NCBI GenBank assembly: GCA_947625245.1
Contig: CANQNO010000001.1
Coordinates: 1 to 64,000 of the forward strand
Origin: an uncultured Clostridia bacterium
GTDB lineage: Bacteria; Bacillota; Clostridia; Christensenellales; Borkfalkiaceae
DNA length: 64,000 nucleotides
Direction of reading: 5' to 3'
The notes under the pieces were generated by a model that saw only the letters and a program-made list of their open reading frames with translations, was not told the DNA's origin and searched no databases. Numbering within the stretch: the stretch's first letter is position 1; each line of letters starts with the position of its first letter. Positions 18,023-27,377 of the stretch are shown here, one piece after another. Both the position numbers and the translations under genes were made by a program.

Positions 18023-20554
18023 ATGAAAAACAAAACCGCAAAATTTTTGATTTTAAGCATAGTGTGCATATTTGCGTTATGCGTGGTTGTATTTTCCCTG
18101 ATGACTTATGTTATGAACAAACGCGGCGCGGAGGCGATAGGCGAGCTGGGCACGTTATACATGTCGGGCATGAGCGAACAGGCGGCTACACACTTCGGCA
18201 CGACGATAGAGCTCCGGCTTTCACAGGTCGGCGCGCTTTCGGACGCGGTGCCTCCCCCCGAAGAGTGGACGGAGGGCATGGAGATAAACCTCAACAGCAA
18301 GGCGCGCCAGCGCGGGTTTACCCATCTTGCCCTGTGCCGCAGCGACGGCACTTTCGAAATGCTGTACGGCCGCAACATACAGCCCGCAGACCCGCAGGCT
18401 TTTCTCCTTTCGCTCAGCGAGGGTGAAGAGAATATGTCGGCGGGCACAGATACCGACGGCAACAACCTCGTGCTCATGGGCATACCCGCCGCATATCCGA
18501 TGGAATCGGGCGAAAAGAGCGTGGGGCTCGTCGCCGCCCTTTCCACTTCATATATAAAGCAAACCCTTTCCCTCGACAGCGAAGACTCGCTCATCTACTA
18601 TTTCATAATCAACCGCGACGGCGAATTCATAATCCGCGACGACGACATCACGGACGAGACCTACTTCCAAAGGGTGCTCGACAAATACGAAAACGTCAAC
18701 GGGATGAGCGGCGAGCGGTATATAGAAGAGCTTGAAGCCGCAATGGCGAACAACGAAAATTACACCAACGAATTCCGCATAAACGGCGAACGGCGGTTTT
18801 TATACTGCACGGGGTTGCCCTTTTCCGATTGGTACCTTATATTGCTTCTTCCTTACGGTCAGCTCGACCGCACGGTCAACGCCCTCAACTCCTTTTGGGT
18901 TATAGCGGCGGTACTCAGCTGTCTTGTGATAATCGCCGCTTTCGGCATAGTGTTCGCGTTTTACCTGCGCGCCACGCACAAACAGGTGCGCGACCTCGAA
19001 GAGGCGAGGAGCCTTGCCGAATACGCCAGCAAGGCAAAGAGCGAATTTTTGTCCAACATGAGCCACGATATCCGTACTCCCATGAACGGCATAGTGGGCA
19101 TGACGGCTATAGCCGCCGCCAACCTTGACAACAAGGAACAGGTTTCCAATTGTCTCAAAAAGATAGACCTGTCCAGCCGCCACCTGTTGGGGCTTATAAA
19201 CGACATACTCGACATGTCCAAAATCGAGAGCGGCAAGCTCGAACTGCATATGGAGCGTGTCTCCATAAAGGAAATCATCAAAAACGTGCTCAATATCGTC
19301 CAGCCGCAGGCTTCCGCCAAATCGCAGCGGCTCGACGTGTACATTTACGACGGCCCGTGCGGCAAAATAATATCGGACAGCGTCCGCATGAGCCAGATAC
19401 TCTTGAATTTGCTCGGCAACGCCGTTAAATTCACGCCCGACGGCGGCAGGATAATCCTTACCTGCCGCGAGGAGAGCTCGCCCAAAGGCGAAAACTTTGC
19501 GAGAGTCCGCCTCAGCGTAAAGGATACGGGCATAGGCATGACCGAAGAGTTCCGCGGCAAGATATTCGACGCGTTCGCCCGCGAAGATACGGGCAGGGTG
19601 CAAAAGACGGAGGGCACGGGGCTCGGCATGGCGATCACCAAATATATAGTAGACGCAATGCACGGCACCATAGACGTGGAAAGCCAACTCAATGTGGGCA
19701 GCGAATTTACGGTCTGCCTCGATTTGGAAAAGGCTGCGCCCGACGTGCCCGAAACGGACCTTAACGGCAAAGAAATTCTGGTTGCCGACGGCGACGGGCT
19801 GTTTATCGAAAGCCTTATGTCCACGCTCTCTGCGGCGGGCTGTATTGCAACGCCGGCAAGCGACGGCGCCTCCGCGCTCAAAGCGGTTAAAGAGCATGGC
19901 AAAAACCCTTTCTACGCCGTGCTTCTGGACGCTAATCTCGACGGCATGCAAGATCTTTCGCTCGTGCGGGATATTGTGCGCGAAAGCGGCGGAAACAGCA
20001 TCGTGCTGCTTATGAGCGCTTCCGATAAATTAGGCTTCGGCGACCAAGCCGCCGCGTCGGGAATAGCGGGGGTTATTTCCAAACCCGTATTCCGCGCAGA
20101 CCTTTCTGAACGGTTCGGCAGGATATCGGGCGGCGCCGAAGAAAAAACCCGCGGTGGGGATTACGACTTCCGCGGCAAGCGCGTTCTGCTCGCCGAGGAC
20201 AACGACCTCAACCGCGAAATAGCCGAAGAACTGCTTTCGGAAGCGGGCATAGAAGTAGACAGCGCCGAGGACGGCAAGATCTGCGCCGATAAGTTTGCGG
20301 CTTCCCCCGAGGGCTATTACGACGCCGTGCTTATGGATATCCGCATGCCCGTAATGTCGGGTTACGACGCCACAAGGGCAATACGCGCAATGGAGCGCGC
20401 GGACGCGGCGGAAGTGCCCATAATAGCCATGAGCGCAGACGCCTTTTCGGAGGACGTAAAGCGCTGTCTCGAGTGCGGGATGAACGCCCATATTGCCAAA
20501 CCCATAGATATGGAAGTGGTTTCGCGCGTACTTTCGGACTTTTTCAAAAAATAA
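18023..20554 (+). CDS. Hybrid sensor histidine kinase with two receiver domains
   Basis: 843 aa. A TM helix at about 8-30 and another near 290-312 enclose a roughly 260-residue extracellular sensor domain, probably Cache-like. The HisKA phospho-acceptor His is in SHDIRTPMNG near 347. The ATPase has DTGIGM and GTGLGMAI (about 500-560). REC1 (about 590-700) keeps the phospho-Asp (LLDANLDGM, near 634) but has a weak acidic pocket (ADGDG). REC2 (about 720-840) is canonical, with LLAEDND, MDIRMP near 770 and the KP lysine. There is no DNA-binding output domain. The next gene is a solute-binding lipoprotein, so the kinase may sense a ligand-loaded binding protein outside the membrane. Confidence 0.92.
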   Translation: MKNKTAKFLILSIVCIFALCVVVFSLMTYVMNKRGAEAIGELGTLYMSGMSEQAATHFGTTIELRLSQVGALSDAVPPPEEWTEGMEINLNSKARQRGFTHLALCRSDGTFEMLYGRNIQPADPQAFLLSLSEGEENMSAGTDTDGNNLVLMGIPAAYPMESGEKSVGLVAALSTSYIKQTLSLDSEDSLIYYFIINRDGEFIIRDDDITDETYFQRVLDKYENVNGMSGERYIEELEAAMANNENYTNEFRINGERRFLYCTGLPFSDWYLILLLPYGQLDRTVNALNSFWVIAAVLSCLVIIAAFGIVFAFYLRATHKQVRDLEEARSLAEYASKAKSEFLSNMSHDIRTPMNGIVGMTAIAAANLDNKEQVSNCLKKIDLSSRHLLGLINDILDMSKIESGKLELHMERVSIKEIIKNVLNIVQPQASAKSQRLDVYIYDGPCGKIISDSVRMSQILLNLLGNAVKFTPDGGRIILTCREESSPKGENFARVRLSVKDTGIGMTEEFRGKIFDAFAREDTGRVQKTEGTGLGMAITKYIVDAMHGTIDVESQLNVGSEFTVCLDLEKAAPDVPETDLNGKEILVADGDGLFIESLMSTLSAAGCIATPASDGASALKAVKEHGKNPFYAVLLDANLDGMQDLSLVRDIVRESGGNSIVLLMSASDKLGFGDQAAASGIAGVISKPVFRADLSERFGRISGGAEEKTRGGDYDFRGKRVLLAEDNDLNREIAEELLSEAGIEVDSAEDGKICADKFAASPEGYYDAVLMDIRMPVMSGYDATRAIRAMERADAAEVPIIAMSADAFSEDVKRCLECGMNAHIAKPIDMEVVSRVLSDFFKK

Positions 20555-20588
20555 TGACGGGTTCACCGTATAAGGAGAACATAAACCA

Positions 20589-21893
20589 ATGAAACGCATA
20601 TCGGCTCTGGCGGCGGCGCTGGCTTTGCTGGTTCTGCCCGCTTGCAGCAGTATTCCCAAATATACCATCGACCGCAAGGGCGGAAAAACCGTGGAAATAT
20701 CCCTATGGACGTACCTCGTGGGCGGTTGGGGCGAAATAAGGCACATATCGCCGCAGCTCGCTTCTTTCCAGCGCGAGTACCGCGATATCCGCGTTACGGT
20801 AAAGACGCTTGACTACACCACGGGCGACTCCGTCGTCGAGGAAGCCGTTTCAAAAGGCGAAGCCCCCGACATAATTCTCGAAGGTCCCGAGCGCCTTGTC
20901 GCGAATTGGGGCGCAAGGGGACTTATGGCGGACATCAACGACCTGTGGGAAGCGGAGAGCGCGTCGCAGATATACGAGAACGTAAAAGTTGCTTGCCACG
21001 ACGCCGAAGGCAATTACTACATTTATCCCATGTGCATGACCACCCACTGCATGGCTATAAACAAGGACCTGTTCATAGCGGCGGACGCCTGGCAATACGT
21101 CAACGAAGAGGAGCACACCTGGACGACCGAAGACTTTTTTAACGCGGTGCAGGCCATTGAACAATACAAGCAAGACAATCCCGACAGCCCTCTCGAAAGC
21201 GCGGTTTCGGTATATTGCGCGGGTCAGGGCGGCGACCAGGGTACGCGCGCGCTCGTAAATAATCTGTACAGCGGCACGTTCACAAATAAAGAACACACCG
21301 CCTACACGGTGGAGAGCGAAGAGAATATAAGGGCTTTAAGGGCGCTTTACGACGCAGAGGGCATAACTTTCGACGATACCATAGTGGGCGGCGACGAAGT
21401 TACAAAATTCTGCAAGGGTCAGCTTGCCATGTCTCTGTGCTGGAACGTCTCTATGGAAGCCACGCAGACGATAGCCAAAAGTTACGACTTTGAAATATTC
21501 CCCATGACCTTCCCCACTGACGACGGGGAATTCAACCTGCAGGGCGGAATATGGGGTTTCGGCATATTCGACAACGGCGACGAAGCCCGTCTCGAAGCCG
21601 CAAAAACGCTAATACGCTATCTCGCCCTCGATAACGGCAGGTACGCCGTGGCGGTGGGGGTTGCCAATTACCTGCCCGTGCGCCCCATGCCCGGTATGTA
21701 CGACAACGACAAGCTAATGAACAAATACGATATTTTCAGCCGTTACCTCGGGGATTACTATCAGGTAACGCCCGGTTGGGCGGACGCCCGCACCGCCTGG
21801 TGGCAAATGTTGGCTGAAATAGGCGGCGGAACCGATGCAAAAGAGGCGGTTCATAACTTTACGCTTGCAACAAATAAGGCTTCAAGTCAATAA
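20589..21893 (+). CDS. Extracellular solute-binding lipoprotein (sugar ABC type)
   Basis: 434 aa with a lipoprotein signal (ALLVLPACSS, Cys about 19). The mature part has the family 1 (MalE-like) order: ISLWTYLVGGWGE, then DIILEGPERLVANWGARGLMADI, then GGIWGFGIF. RBS AAGGAG precedes ATG. It lies 34 bp after the kinase gene, with no permease or ATPase gene near, so it looks like a sensory binding protein for the kinase or a partner of a distant transporter. It ends before a strong terminator. Confidence 0.88.
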   Translation: MKRISALAAALALLVLPACSSIPKYTIDRKGGKTVEISLWTYLVGGWGEIRHISPQLASFQREYRDIRVTVKTLDYTTGDSVVEEAVSKGEAPDIILEGPERLVANWGARGLMADINDLWEAESASQIYENVKVACHDAEGNYYIYPMCMTTHCMAINKDLFIAADAWQYVNEEEHTWTTEDFFNAVQAIEQYKQDNPDSPLESAVSVYCAGQGGDQGTRALVNNLYSGTFTNKEHTAYTVESEENIRALRALYDAEGITFDDTIVGGDEVTKFCKGQLAMSLCWNVSMEATQTIAKSYDFEIFPMTFPTDDGEFNLQGGIWGFGIFDNGDEARLEAAKTLIRYLALDNGRYAVAVGVANYLPVRPMPGMYDNDKLMNKYDIFSRYLGDYYQVTPGWADARTAWWQMLAEIGGGTDAKEAVHNFTLATNKASSQ

Positions 21894-21900
21894 TTTTTTA

Positions 21901-21931
21901 AAGGGGTTTGACGTCGTCAAGCCCCTTTTTG
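21901..21931 (+). terminator. Terminator after the kinase/binding-protein unit
   Basis: AAGGGGTTTGACG pairs with TCGTCAAGCCCCTT, followed by TTT. Confidence 0.8.
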
Positions 21932-22086
21932 CGGATTTTTGAATAAAATTTCACTCATTTTTTACAAATCTTTTAAATAAATAACTATTCATTTCATTAA
22001 AATGGTAAAAAAATATATTATCACCGCTTACTGCCGTAAAGCGTTTCTTGTTGTAAACGGAAATTCATTTTTTTCCGGTCAAACAG

Positions 22087-22115
22087 TTGCATAACCCGTA
22101 AATATGTGTTATAAT
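22087..22115 (+). promoter_or_regulatory. Promoter of the CxxCG lipoprotein gene
   Basis: TTGCAT (22087-22092), 17 bp, TATAAT (22110-22115). The rest of 21932-22221 is AT-rich and shows nothing else. Confidence 0.65.
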
Positions 22116-22221
22116 GAGCAGGATTTAATAGCGGGTATTTTACATAAACGTATAAATTTGCAATGTAAATGCCGCATATCATATTAAAAAAAGCAGTAAT
22201 TTTACCTGCGGGAGGCGTTCT

Positions 22222-23325
22222 TTGAGGAAATATATCTTGTGTATTTTGATCGCTGTGTGCACGGTCGGCTGTGCGTTTGCCCTTGCGGCATGCGCGGCTC
22301 CGTCCATGCACAATTTTTCGTCCTCGTGGTTTTGCGACGAGGACGTGCACTACCACGGCTGTACGGACGCGGGTTGTGCCGCGCGCGCCGACGAAGAGGA
22401 ACATAACTGGGTGCCCGTTGACGGAAAAGTAGAAAGGGCTCCCGGCTGCGGAATTCCCGGATACGGCGAATGTGTTTGCACAATATGCGGCGCCACCGAA
22501 AAGCGCAATATTCCCGCCACGGGCAACCACAGATGGGAATACGTTTCGGGCGAGGAACGCCCCGCAACTTGCGTCGAGGGCTTTAAAAACAAAAAGTGCA
22601 GGGTCTGCGGCGCCGTAGAAGTGGAGATCGTTCCCCCCGTAGCCGAACACAGCTGGGACGAGTGGAAAGACGACAATCCCGACGAGATCGGCACGGAAGG
22701 CACCTGCCGCCCGGTATGCTCGGTTTGCGGCTTGCAGGGCGACCCTCAGCCGCACGTTATGGGAGACGAGTCGATAACGGTTGTGGAAATGAAAGAAGAA
22801 ACCCTTACCGACGGTATCAACGAAAAGCGTTGCAAAAACTGCGGGCATGCCATGGAACAGGAAACCATATATGCCCCTAATGTTCCCGCTTTCTTCGATC
22901 TCGACATGAAAACGGGGATTACTGATAGCGGAACACTTATATCCGCGAAGAATTACGGTGAGTTAGGGGGCGAAACTCTGTATACCGAAATCACATTGTC
23001 CGGTTATGGGACGTATAGTTTTGTTTTCAAAAATGTGCTGGACAGAAACGGAAACCCCATTGACGCCGCGAAGTTTAAAGAATTGACGGAGGGTAATTCT
23101 TCCGAAAATCCCCCGCCCATAGAAGTCAGGATAATTGATGAAAAAGGCATTACTGTAACGCAAACGGGAACGGGAGCTTCTTCGGGATTGTCTTTCAACT
23201 GGCCCTTCAACTTAGGTTTATCGGTTAATTCTACGCCGAACGGCGTCGGACATAGAGATTTGGTGGTGCAGCTTGTTACAGGCGGCGTTATAAGGGTAAG
23301 CCGAAATTTTGTTATTTATGTTTAA
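22222..23325 (+). CDS. Lipoprotein with repeated CxxCG modules
   Basis: 367 aa from a TTG start, supported by GGGAGG 7 nt upstream. Signal peptide with lipobox ALAACAA. The next 200 residues carry a repeated module with a Cys-x-x-Cys-Gly pair (CTICG, CRVCG, CSVCG, CKNCG), each preceded by a His-Trp segment (HNW, HRW, HSW). These are the spacer modules seen in surface proteins of gut Clostridia. The C-terminal 130 residues look like a beta-rich domain without known motifs. Anchored outside the cell; ligand unknown. Confidence 0.75.
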   Translation: MRKYILCILIAVCTVGCAFALAACAAPSMHNFSSSWFCDEDVHYHGCTDAGCAARADEEEHNWVPVDGKVERAPGCGIPGYGECVCTICGATEKRNIPATGNHRWEYVSGEERPATCVEGFKNKKCRVCGAVEVEIVPPVAEHSWDEWKDDNPDEIGTEGTCRPVCSVCGLQGDPQPHVMGDESITVVEMKEETLTDGINEKRCKNCGHAMEQETIYAPNVPAFFDLDMKTGITDSGTLISAKNYGELGGETLYTEITLSGYGTYSFVFKNVLDRNGNPIDAAKFKELTEGNSSENPPPIEVRIIDEKGITVTQTGTGASSGLSFNWPFNLGLSVNSTPNGVGHRDLVVQLVTGGVIRVSRNFVIYV

Positions 23326-23328
23326 AAA

Positions 23329-23352
23329 ATCCGAACCCGGCAACGGGTTCGG
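23329..23352 (+). terminator. Hairpin between lipoprotein gene and VWA operon
   Basis: CCGAACCC / GGGTTCGG around GGCAAC, with a weak T tail. It probably terminates the upstream gene. Confidence 0.5.
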
Positions 23353-23388
23353 TATATTCAGTTATTTGATATAGGCAGAGGAGTAAAA

Positions 23389-25296
23389 ATGAAGCATAGT
23401 CTGCACAATGAAAAATATGTGCGCGAGCGCAAAGCCAAAGCCAAAGACGCCGAAAAGCGCGCGGAGCTTGAAAAGCGTTCCAAATACAGCGACGCCGTGA
23501 TAAGCGACGAGTTCAAAAAACTCAAAAAGAAGTTTTTGACAGGCGCCATAATCAAGAGCGCGGTGTGCGGCGTTTCGGCGGGCTTGTTTGCGGCGGGTGT
23601 GCTGTTGCTTACGGCAAAACTCGGCGGCATAAAAATCGACTTGATATGGTACATAATCGCGGGCGTGGCATGCGCGCTCGTTTGCGGCGGAATAACCTTT
23701 CTGTTTTTAAAGCCGAGCAACAAAAAAGTTGCCAAAACCGTCGACGGGGAATACGGTTTAAGGGAGCAGGTGCAAACTTCGCTCGCCTTCAGCCGCGCTT
23801 CGGGCGACGTGGTCATAATGCAGAGGGCGCGCGCGGAGAGCGAAATCAAGGCTTTGCCCCGCCGCAAAATCAAATTTTCCGCCATTTGGCAGTATATTTT
23901 AATAGCCGTGCTGGCGGTTGCGCTTGCCGTTGCGGGCATAGTCGTACCCGGTAAAGCGGTTGAAGGCCAGCAGGGCGGCGAACCGGGTGTTTCGCCAGAC
24001 CGCCATCATATAGATATAGTGGAAATGCTGATAAAGGAGCTGAACGACGAGGACGCGGCCCGCAATTCGAGCGCTCACCCCGAAGATTTTTTGGACGAAG
24101 CGCTTACTTCCGCGGTGCGGGATGAACTCTCCGCGTTCAGAGACGTCCTTGACGAAGCTTGGAAAAAGCACGAGGAAATAGTGCCGAGCGAGCAGGTATT
24201 CCCCGTGATCCGCAGGGTAAACGCGCTTTTTGACGGGTATACCGACTATTTGCAGATCGCGCAGGCTTTAACCAAAAACGAGACGACAATAAACGGTCCC
24301 GCCAGCGGCTTCGGCGATTTGATAAAGGCGGGCGGCGACGCCTACAGGACATACGTTTTGCTCAAATCCGCAAAAGAGGGCAAAGACGACCAAAGCAACG
24401 ACAACCTCACGGATTATCACAGCAAAATGAGTGAAATAGCCCTTTCCGCTATCGAGCGCAAAAGCTCCGATTTCATTAAAAAACTTATTCCCGAAGAGGA
24501 GACAGAAAACACCCCCGTTTCACCCGGCAGCGGCAACAGCGGCGAAACGAAAAAGGAATTGTCCGAAACCGAGCAGGATGAGCGTACCCAAAAACTCCAA
24601 GACGACCTTGCGGCGATAAACGATGTAATAAACCTCGCAATGGCGGAGTTTGACGAAGGTACAATAAATCTTTGCGAAACTTCCGTCACAGAAGCGTTAA
24701 ACGAATTTGCGTCGGGTCTGCAAAAAATAATCGAAGACAACAGCTATTATTTCACCGTTCCCTCCGACAAACAAGAAGCCGGCAACGACCCGGCGCCGGC
24801 TGCCGAAACGGACGGAACCGACGAACCCGAACATTGGGAAGCCATAAAAAACGATACTTCCCAACTTTTTGAAACCTTTTTCTCCGCGCTTACCGATGGC
24901 GGGGAAAACAAAACCGAATCGCTTGCAAAACAGTCCTATTACAAGGCGTTCGACAGACATATAGAAAACAACATAAGGTCGGTTTTCGGGCTGGAGCTCA
25001 TATCTCCCGACATAATCGAAACCCCCGAACCCGAAGAGGGCGACGACGATGACAATACGGGCAGCAACAACCAGGATACAAGCGGTTCGGGCGATTTAAA
25101 GTTCCCCGGCAACGACGAGATATTCGACCCCTTTACGGGCGAAATGAAAAAATACTACGAAGTATTAAACCAGTATAACGCAATAAAAGACGACCAATTC
25201 CCCGCCGATGGCAGCGATTTAACCGACTTAGAGAGACAGATGCTTGAAGCGTATTTCAACTCCCTGTTCGGAAGCGGTTCTTCCGCGGGGAACTAA
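23389..25296 (+). CDS. Membrane protein opening the MoxR-VWA operon
   Basis: 635 aa. A charged N-terminus (KHSLHNEKYVRERKAKAKDAEKR) is followed by TM helices at about 50-70, 84-104 and 165-187. The rest is a large, acidic, mostly helical external or soluble region. Between the second and third TM helix is VDGEYGLREQVQTSLAF, which resembles the corresponding segment of DUF4175-type proteins found next to MoxR/VWA genes. It ends in a low-complexity acidic part. RBS GAGGAG. First gene of a six-gene co-directional set ending at 33775. Role unknown; probably an envelope component served by the MoxR ATPase. Confidence 0.65.
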   Translation: MKHSLHNEKYVRERKAKAKDAEKRAELEKRSKYSDAVISDEFKKLKKKFLTGAIIKSAVCGVSAGLFAAGVLLLTAKLGGIKIDLIWYIIAGVACALVCGGITFLFLKPSNKKVAKTVDGEYGLREQVQTSLAFSRASGDVVIMQRARAESEIKALPRRKIKFSAIWQYILIAVLAVALAVAGIVVPGKAVEGQQGGEPGVSPDRHHIDIVEMLIKELNDEDAARNSSAHPEDFLDEALTSAVRDELSAFRDVLDEAWKKHEEIVPSEQVFPVIRRVNALFDGYTDYLQIAQALTKNETTINGPASGFGDLIKAGGDAYRTYVLLKSAKEGKDDQSNDNLTDYHSKMSEIALSAIERKSSDFIKKLIPEEETENTPVSPGSGNSGETKKELSETEQDERTQKLQDDLAAINDVINLAMAEFDEGTINLCETSVTEALNEFASGLQKIIEDNSYYFTVPSDKQEAGNDPAPAAETDGTDEPEHWEAIKNDTSQLFETFFSALTDGGENKTESLAKQSYYKAFDRHIENNIRSVFGLELISPDIIETPEPEEGDDDDNTGSNNQDTSGSGDLKFPGNDEIFDPFTGEMKKYYEVLNQYNAIKDDQFPADGSDLTDLERQMLEAYFNSLFGSGSSAGN

Positions 25297-25342
25297 AAAA
25301 ACAAAAAAAATTAACGGCGTTTGCCGGAAGTTGAGGATTAAT

Positions 25343-26488
25343 ATGAAAAGATTTAAAAAGAACAGGCAGAACGAAGCGGAAATAACCGAAGAGACGGTTG
25401 AAGGCGAAGTTGCGGAGGGCATGGAAGCGGAAGAAGAGACCGCGCCCGAAGCCGCGGCGGAGACGTATGAGGAGCCCGTGCGCAGGGTAATGCCCGCTGA
25501 CGCGCCCAAAGTGGAATCGCCCGAAAAGGTGATCCGTTTCAGCCAATCCATTGCTAAGCTCAAAGAGGAGCTCGCAAAGGATATCGTCGGCATGGAAGAG
25601 ACGGTGGACAACGTGATCTGCGCGATTATCGCAGGCGGCAACGTGCTTTTGGAAGGCGTCCCCGGCGTCGGCAAAACAAGGCTTGTGCGCTCTCTCGGAA
25701 AAGCGCTCAACCTTCCCTTCTCGCGTATACAGTTCACGCCCGATTTGATGCCTTCGGACGTAACGGGTTCCAACATAATCGAGCAGGACGAAAAGGGCAA
25801 AATGAGCATGGTATTCCAAAGGGGTCCCATATTTGCCAACCTCGTGCTCGCCGACGAAATCAACCGTGCAACGCCTAAAACGCAGGCGGCGATGCTCGAA
25901 GTTATGCAGGAGCATAAAGTTACCGTCTCCAAACAGACATATAAACTTTCGGAGCCTTTCTTCGTACTCGCAACGCAGAACCCCATTGAGCAGGACGGTA
26001 CATATCCTCTGCCCGAAGCGCAGATGGACCGTTTCATGTTCAAGCTCATAGTCAATTTCCCCACTTCCAAAGAACTTGCCGGCATAGTAAACATGACGCA
26101 GGTGACCATGGACGAGACGGCGGAAGTAGCCGTGGGCGGCGAAGAAATTCTCGAAATGCGCGAACTTGCCAAAACCGTGCCCGTTATAGACGATGTTCTG
26201 GACTTTGCCGTAGAGCTTGTCTCCAACACCCATCCCGAGCTCGAATCGAGCTGCGCTTCGGCACATAAATATCTCAAATTCGGCGCTTCGCCCCGTGCGG
26301 CACAGGCGCTCATTACCTGCGCAAAGGTGCGCGCCCTCATGTACGGCAACTACAACGTTTCGTACGACGACATAATCGCGCTTGCATATCCCGTATTGAG
26401 GCACAGAATAAAGCTTAACTATAACGCAATAACCGAAAGACTTACCGTTGACGATGTAATTACTAAGCTCATAAACGAAACAAAGTAA
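25343..26488 (+). CDS. MoxR-family AAA+ ATPase
   Basis: 381 aa from ATG 25343 (RBS GAGGATT); a longer start at 25244 would lie inside the previous gene. The first 65 residues are an unusual acidic, low-complexity extension (many E and A). The AAA core has Walker A GVPGVGKT near 105, Walker B VLADEINRA near 168, ATQNPIEQDGTYPLPEAQ and an arginine-rich sensor 2 region, all typical of MoxR. MoxR proteins are thought to act as chaperones for VWA-domain partners, which follow directly (DUF58 and two VWA genes). Confidence 0.93.
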   Translation: MKRFKKNRQNEAEITEETVEGEVAEGMEAEEETAPEAAAETYEEPVRRVMPADAPKVESPEKVIRFSQSIAKLKEELAKDIVGMEETVDNVICAIIAGGNVLLEGVPGVGKTRLVRSLGKALNLPFSRIQFTPDLMPSDVTGSNIIEQDEKGKMSMVFQRGPIFANLVLADEINRATPKTQAAMLEVMQEHKVTVSKQTYKLSEPFFVLATQNPIEQDGTYPLPEAQMDRFMFKLIVNFPTSKELAGIVNMTQVTMDETAEVAVGGEEILEMRELAKTVPVIDDVLDFAVELVSNTHPELESSCASAHKYLKFGASPRAAQALITCAKVRALMYGNYNVSYDDIIALAYPVLRHRIKLNYNAITERLTVDDVITKLINETK

Positions 26489-26492
26489 AAAA

Positions 26493-27377
26493 ATGAATTC
26501 ATTGGTAGTTAACGAAGAGTTTCTCTCGCAGGTAGAGCTGTTGGAAACTCTTATCAAAAACAACGTTGCGGGTCAGTTCGGCGGCAACCATAAGAGCAAA
26601 ACTTACGGTTCCTCGTGTGAATTTTCCGATTTCCGCGACTATATCCCGGGCGACGATATCAACAAGATCGACTGGAACGCCTACGGCCGCTTTGAAAAGC
26701 TGTACATAAAGCTGTACCTCGACGAGCGGCAGGTGCATACCCGTATCTATATCGACGCCAGCCGTTCCATGTCCTTCGGAAAGGGTAAAAAAGACGAGCA
26801 GGCTATAAAACTCGCGGCTACGCTCGCCTATATTTCCATATGCGAAATGGATAAAGTTTCCATATACGCTATCCACGGCGACAGGGTCGACGAGGTTATA
26901 GTCAATATGTTGGGCAGGGAATCCTATTTCAACAATATAGGCAAGCTCAACGATATAGTTTTTGAAGGAGACAGCAACATTTCCGAAGCGCTTTTGCCCT
27001 CTACCGTGGGCTACGGCGACGGGCTTTCGGTCATTATTTCCGACTTTTTGACCGACAACTCGCTCGACCCCGCAATAGACCATCTTGCGGGTAAAAAGAG
27101 GGATATCCTGTGCGTACAGGTGCTGTCCGCCGACGAATTGAACCCTAAGGCGCGCGGAAAACTTCACTATTTCGACTGTGAAAATTCCGATAAATTTTAC
27201 CGCAAGAATATAAACAGGGAAATTATAAACGCGTATAAGCGGGCTCTCGATTACACGACGGGCAAAATACGCGATCTGTGCCTTTCGCGCGAGGGGCAGT
27301 ATATGCTTGTCGCTTCCAATGAGAGCTTGCAGGAAATATTCTTCGATAAGATGATCAACATGGGGGTAATGAAATGA
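26493..27377 (+). CDS. DUF58 protein (MoxR partner)
   Basis: 294 aa. It shows the DUF58 signature FSDFRDYIPGDDINKIDWNAYGR followed by YIDASRSM, a VWA-like MIDAS motif (DxSxS). It starts 4 bp after the MoxR stop and overlaps the next start by 4 nt. No signal peptide or TM segment, so it is cytoplasmic, unlike its membrane-bound VWA neighbours. DUF58 genes accompany moxR in most Bacillota. Confidence 0.92.
   Translation: MNSLVVNEEFLSQVELLETLIKNNVAGQFGGNHKSKTYGSSCEFSDFRDYIPGDDINKIDWNAYGRFEKLYIKLYLDERQVHTRIYIDASRSMSFGKGKKDEQAIKLAATLAYISICEMDKVSIYAIHGDRVDEVIVNMLGRESYFNNIGKLNDIVFEGDSNISEALLPSTVGYGDGLSVIISDFLTDNSLDPAIDHLAGKKRDILCVQVLSADELNPKARGKLHYFDCENSDKFYRKNINREIINAYKRALDYTTGKIRDLCLSREGQYMLVASNESLQEIFFDKMINMGVMK

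Noticed and set aside
22222..23325. Zinc-finger nucleic-acid-binding protein
   Set aside because: CxxCG pairs occur in a lipoprotein with signal peptide and follow the His-Trp spacer pattern of surface repeat modules, so an intracellular role is unlikely.
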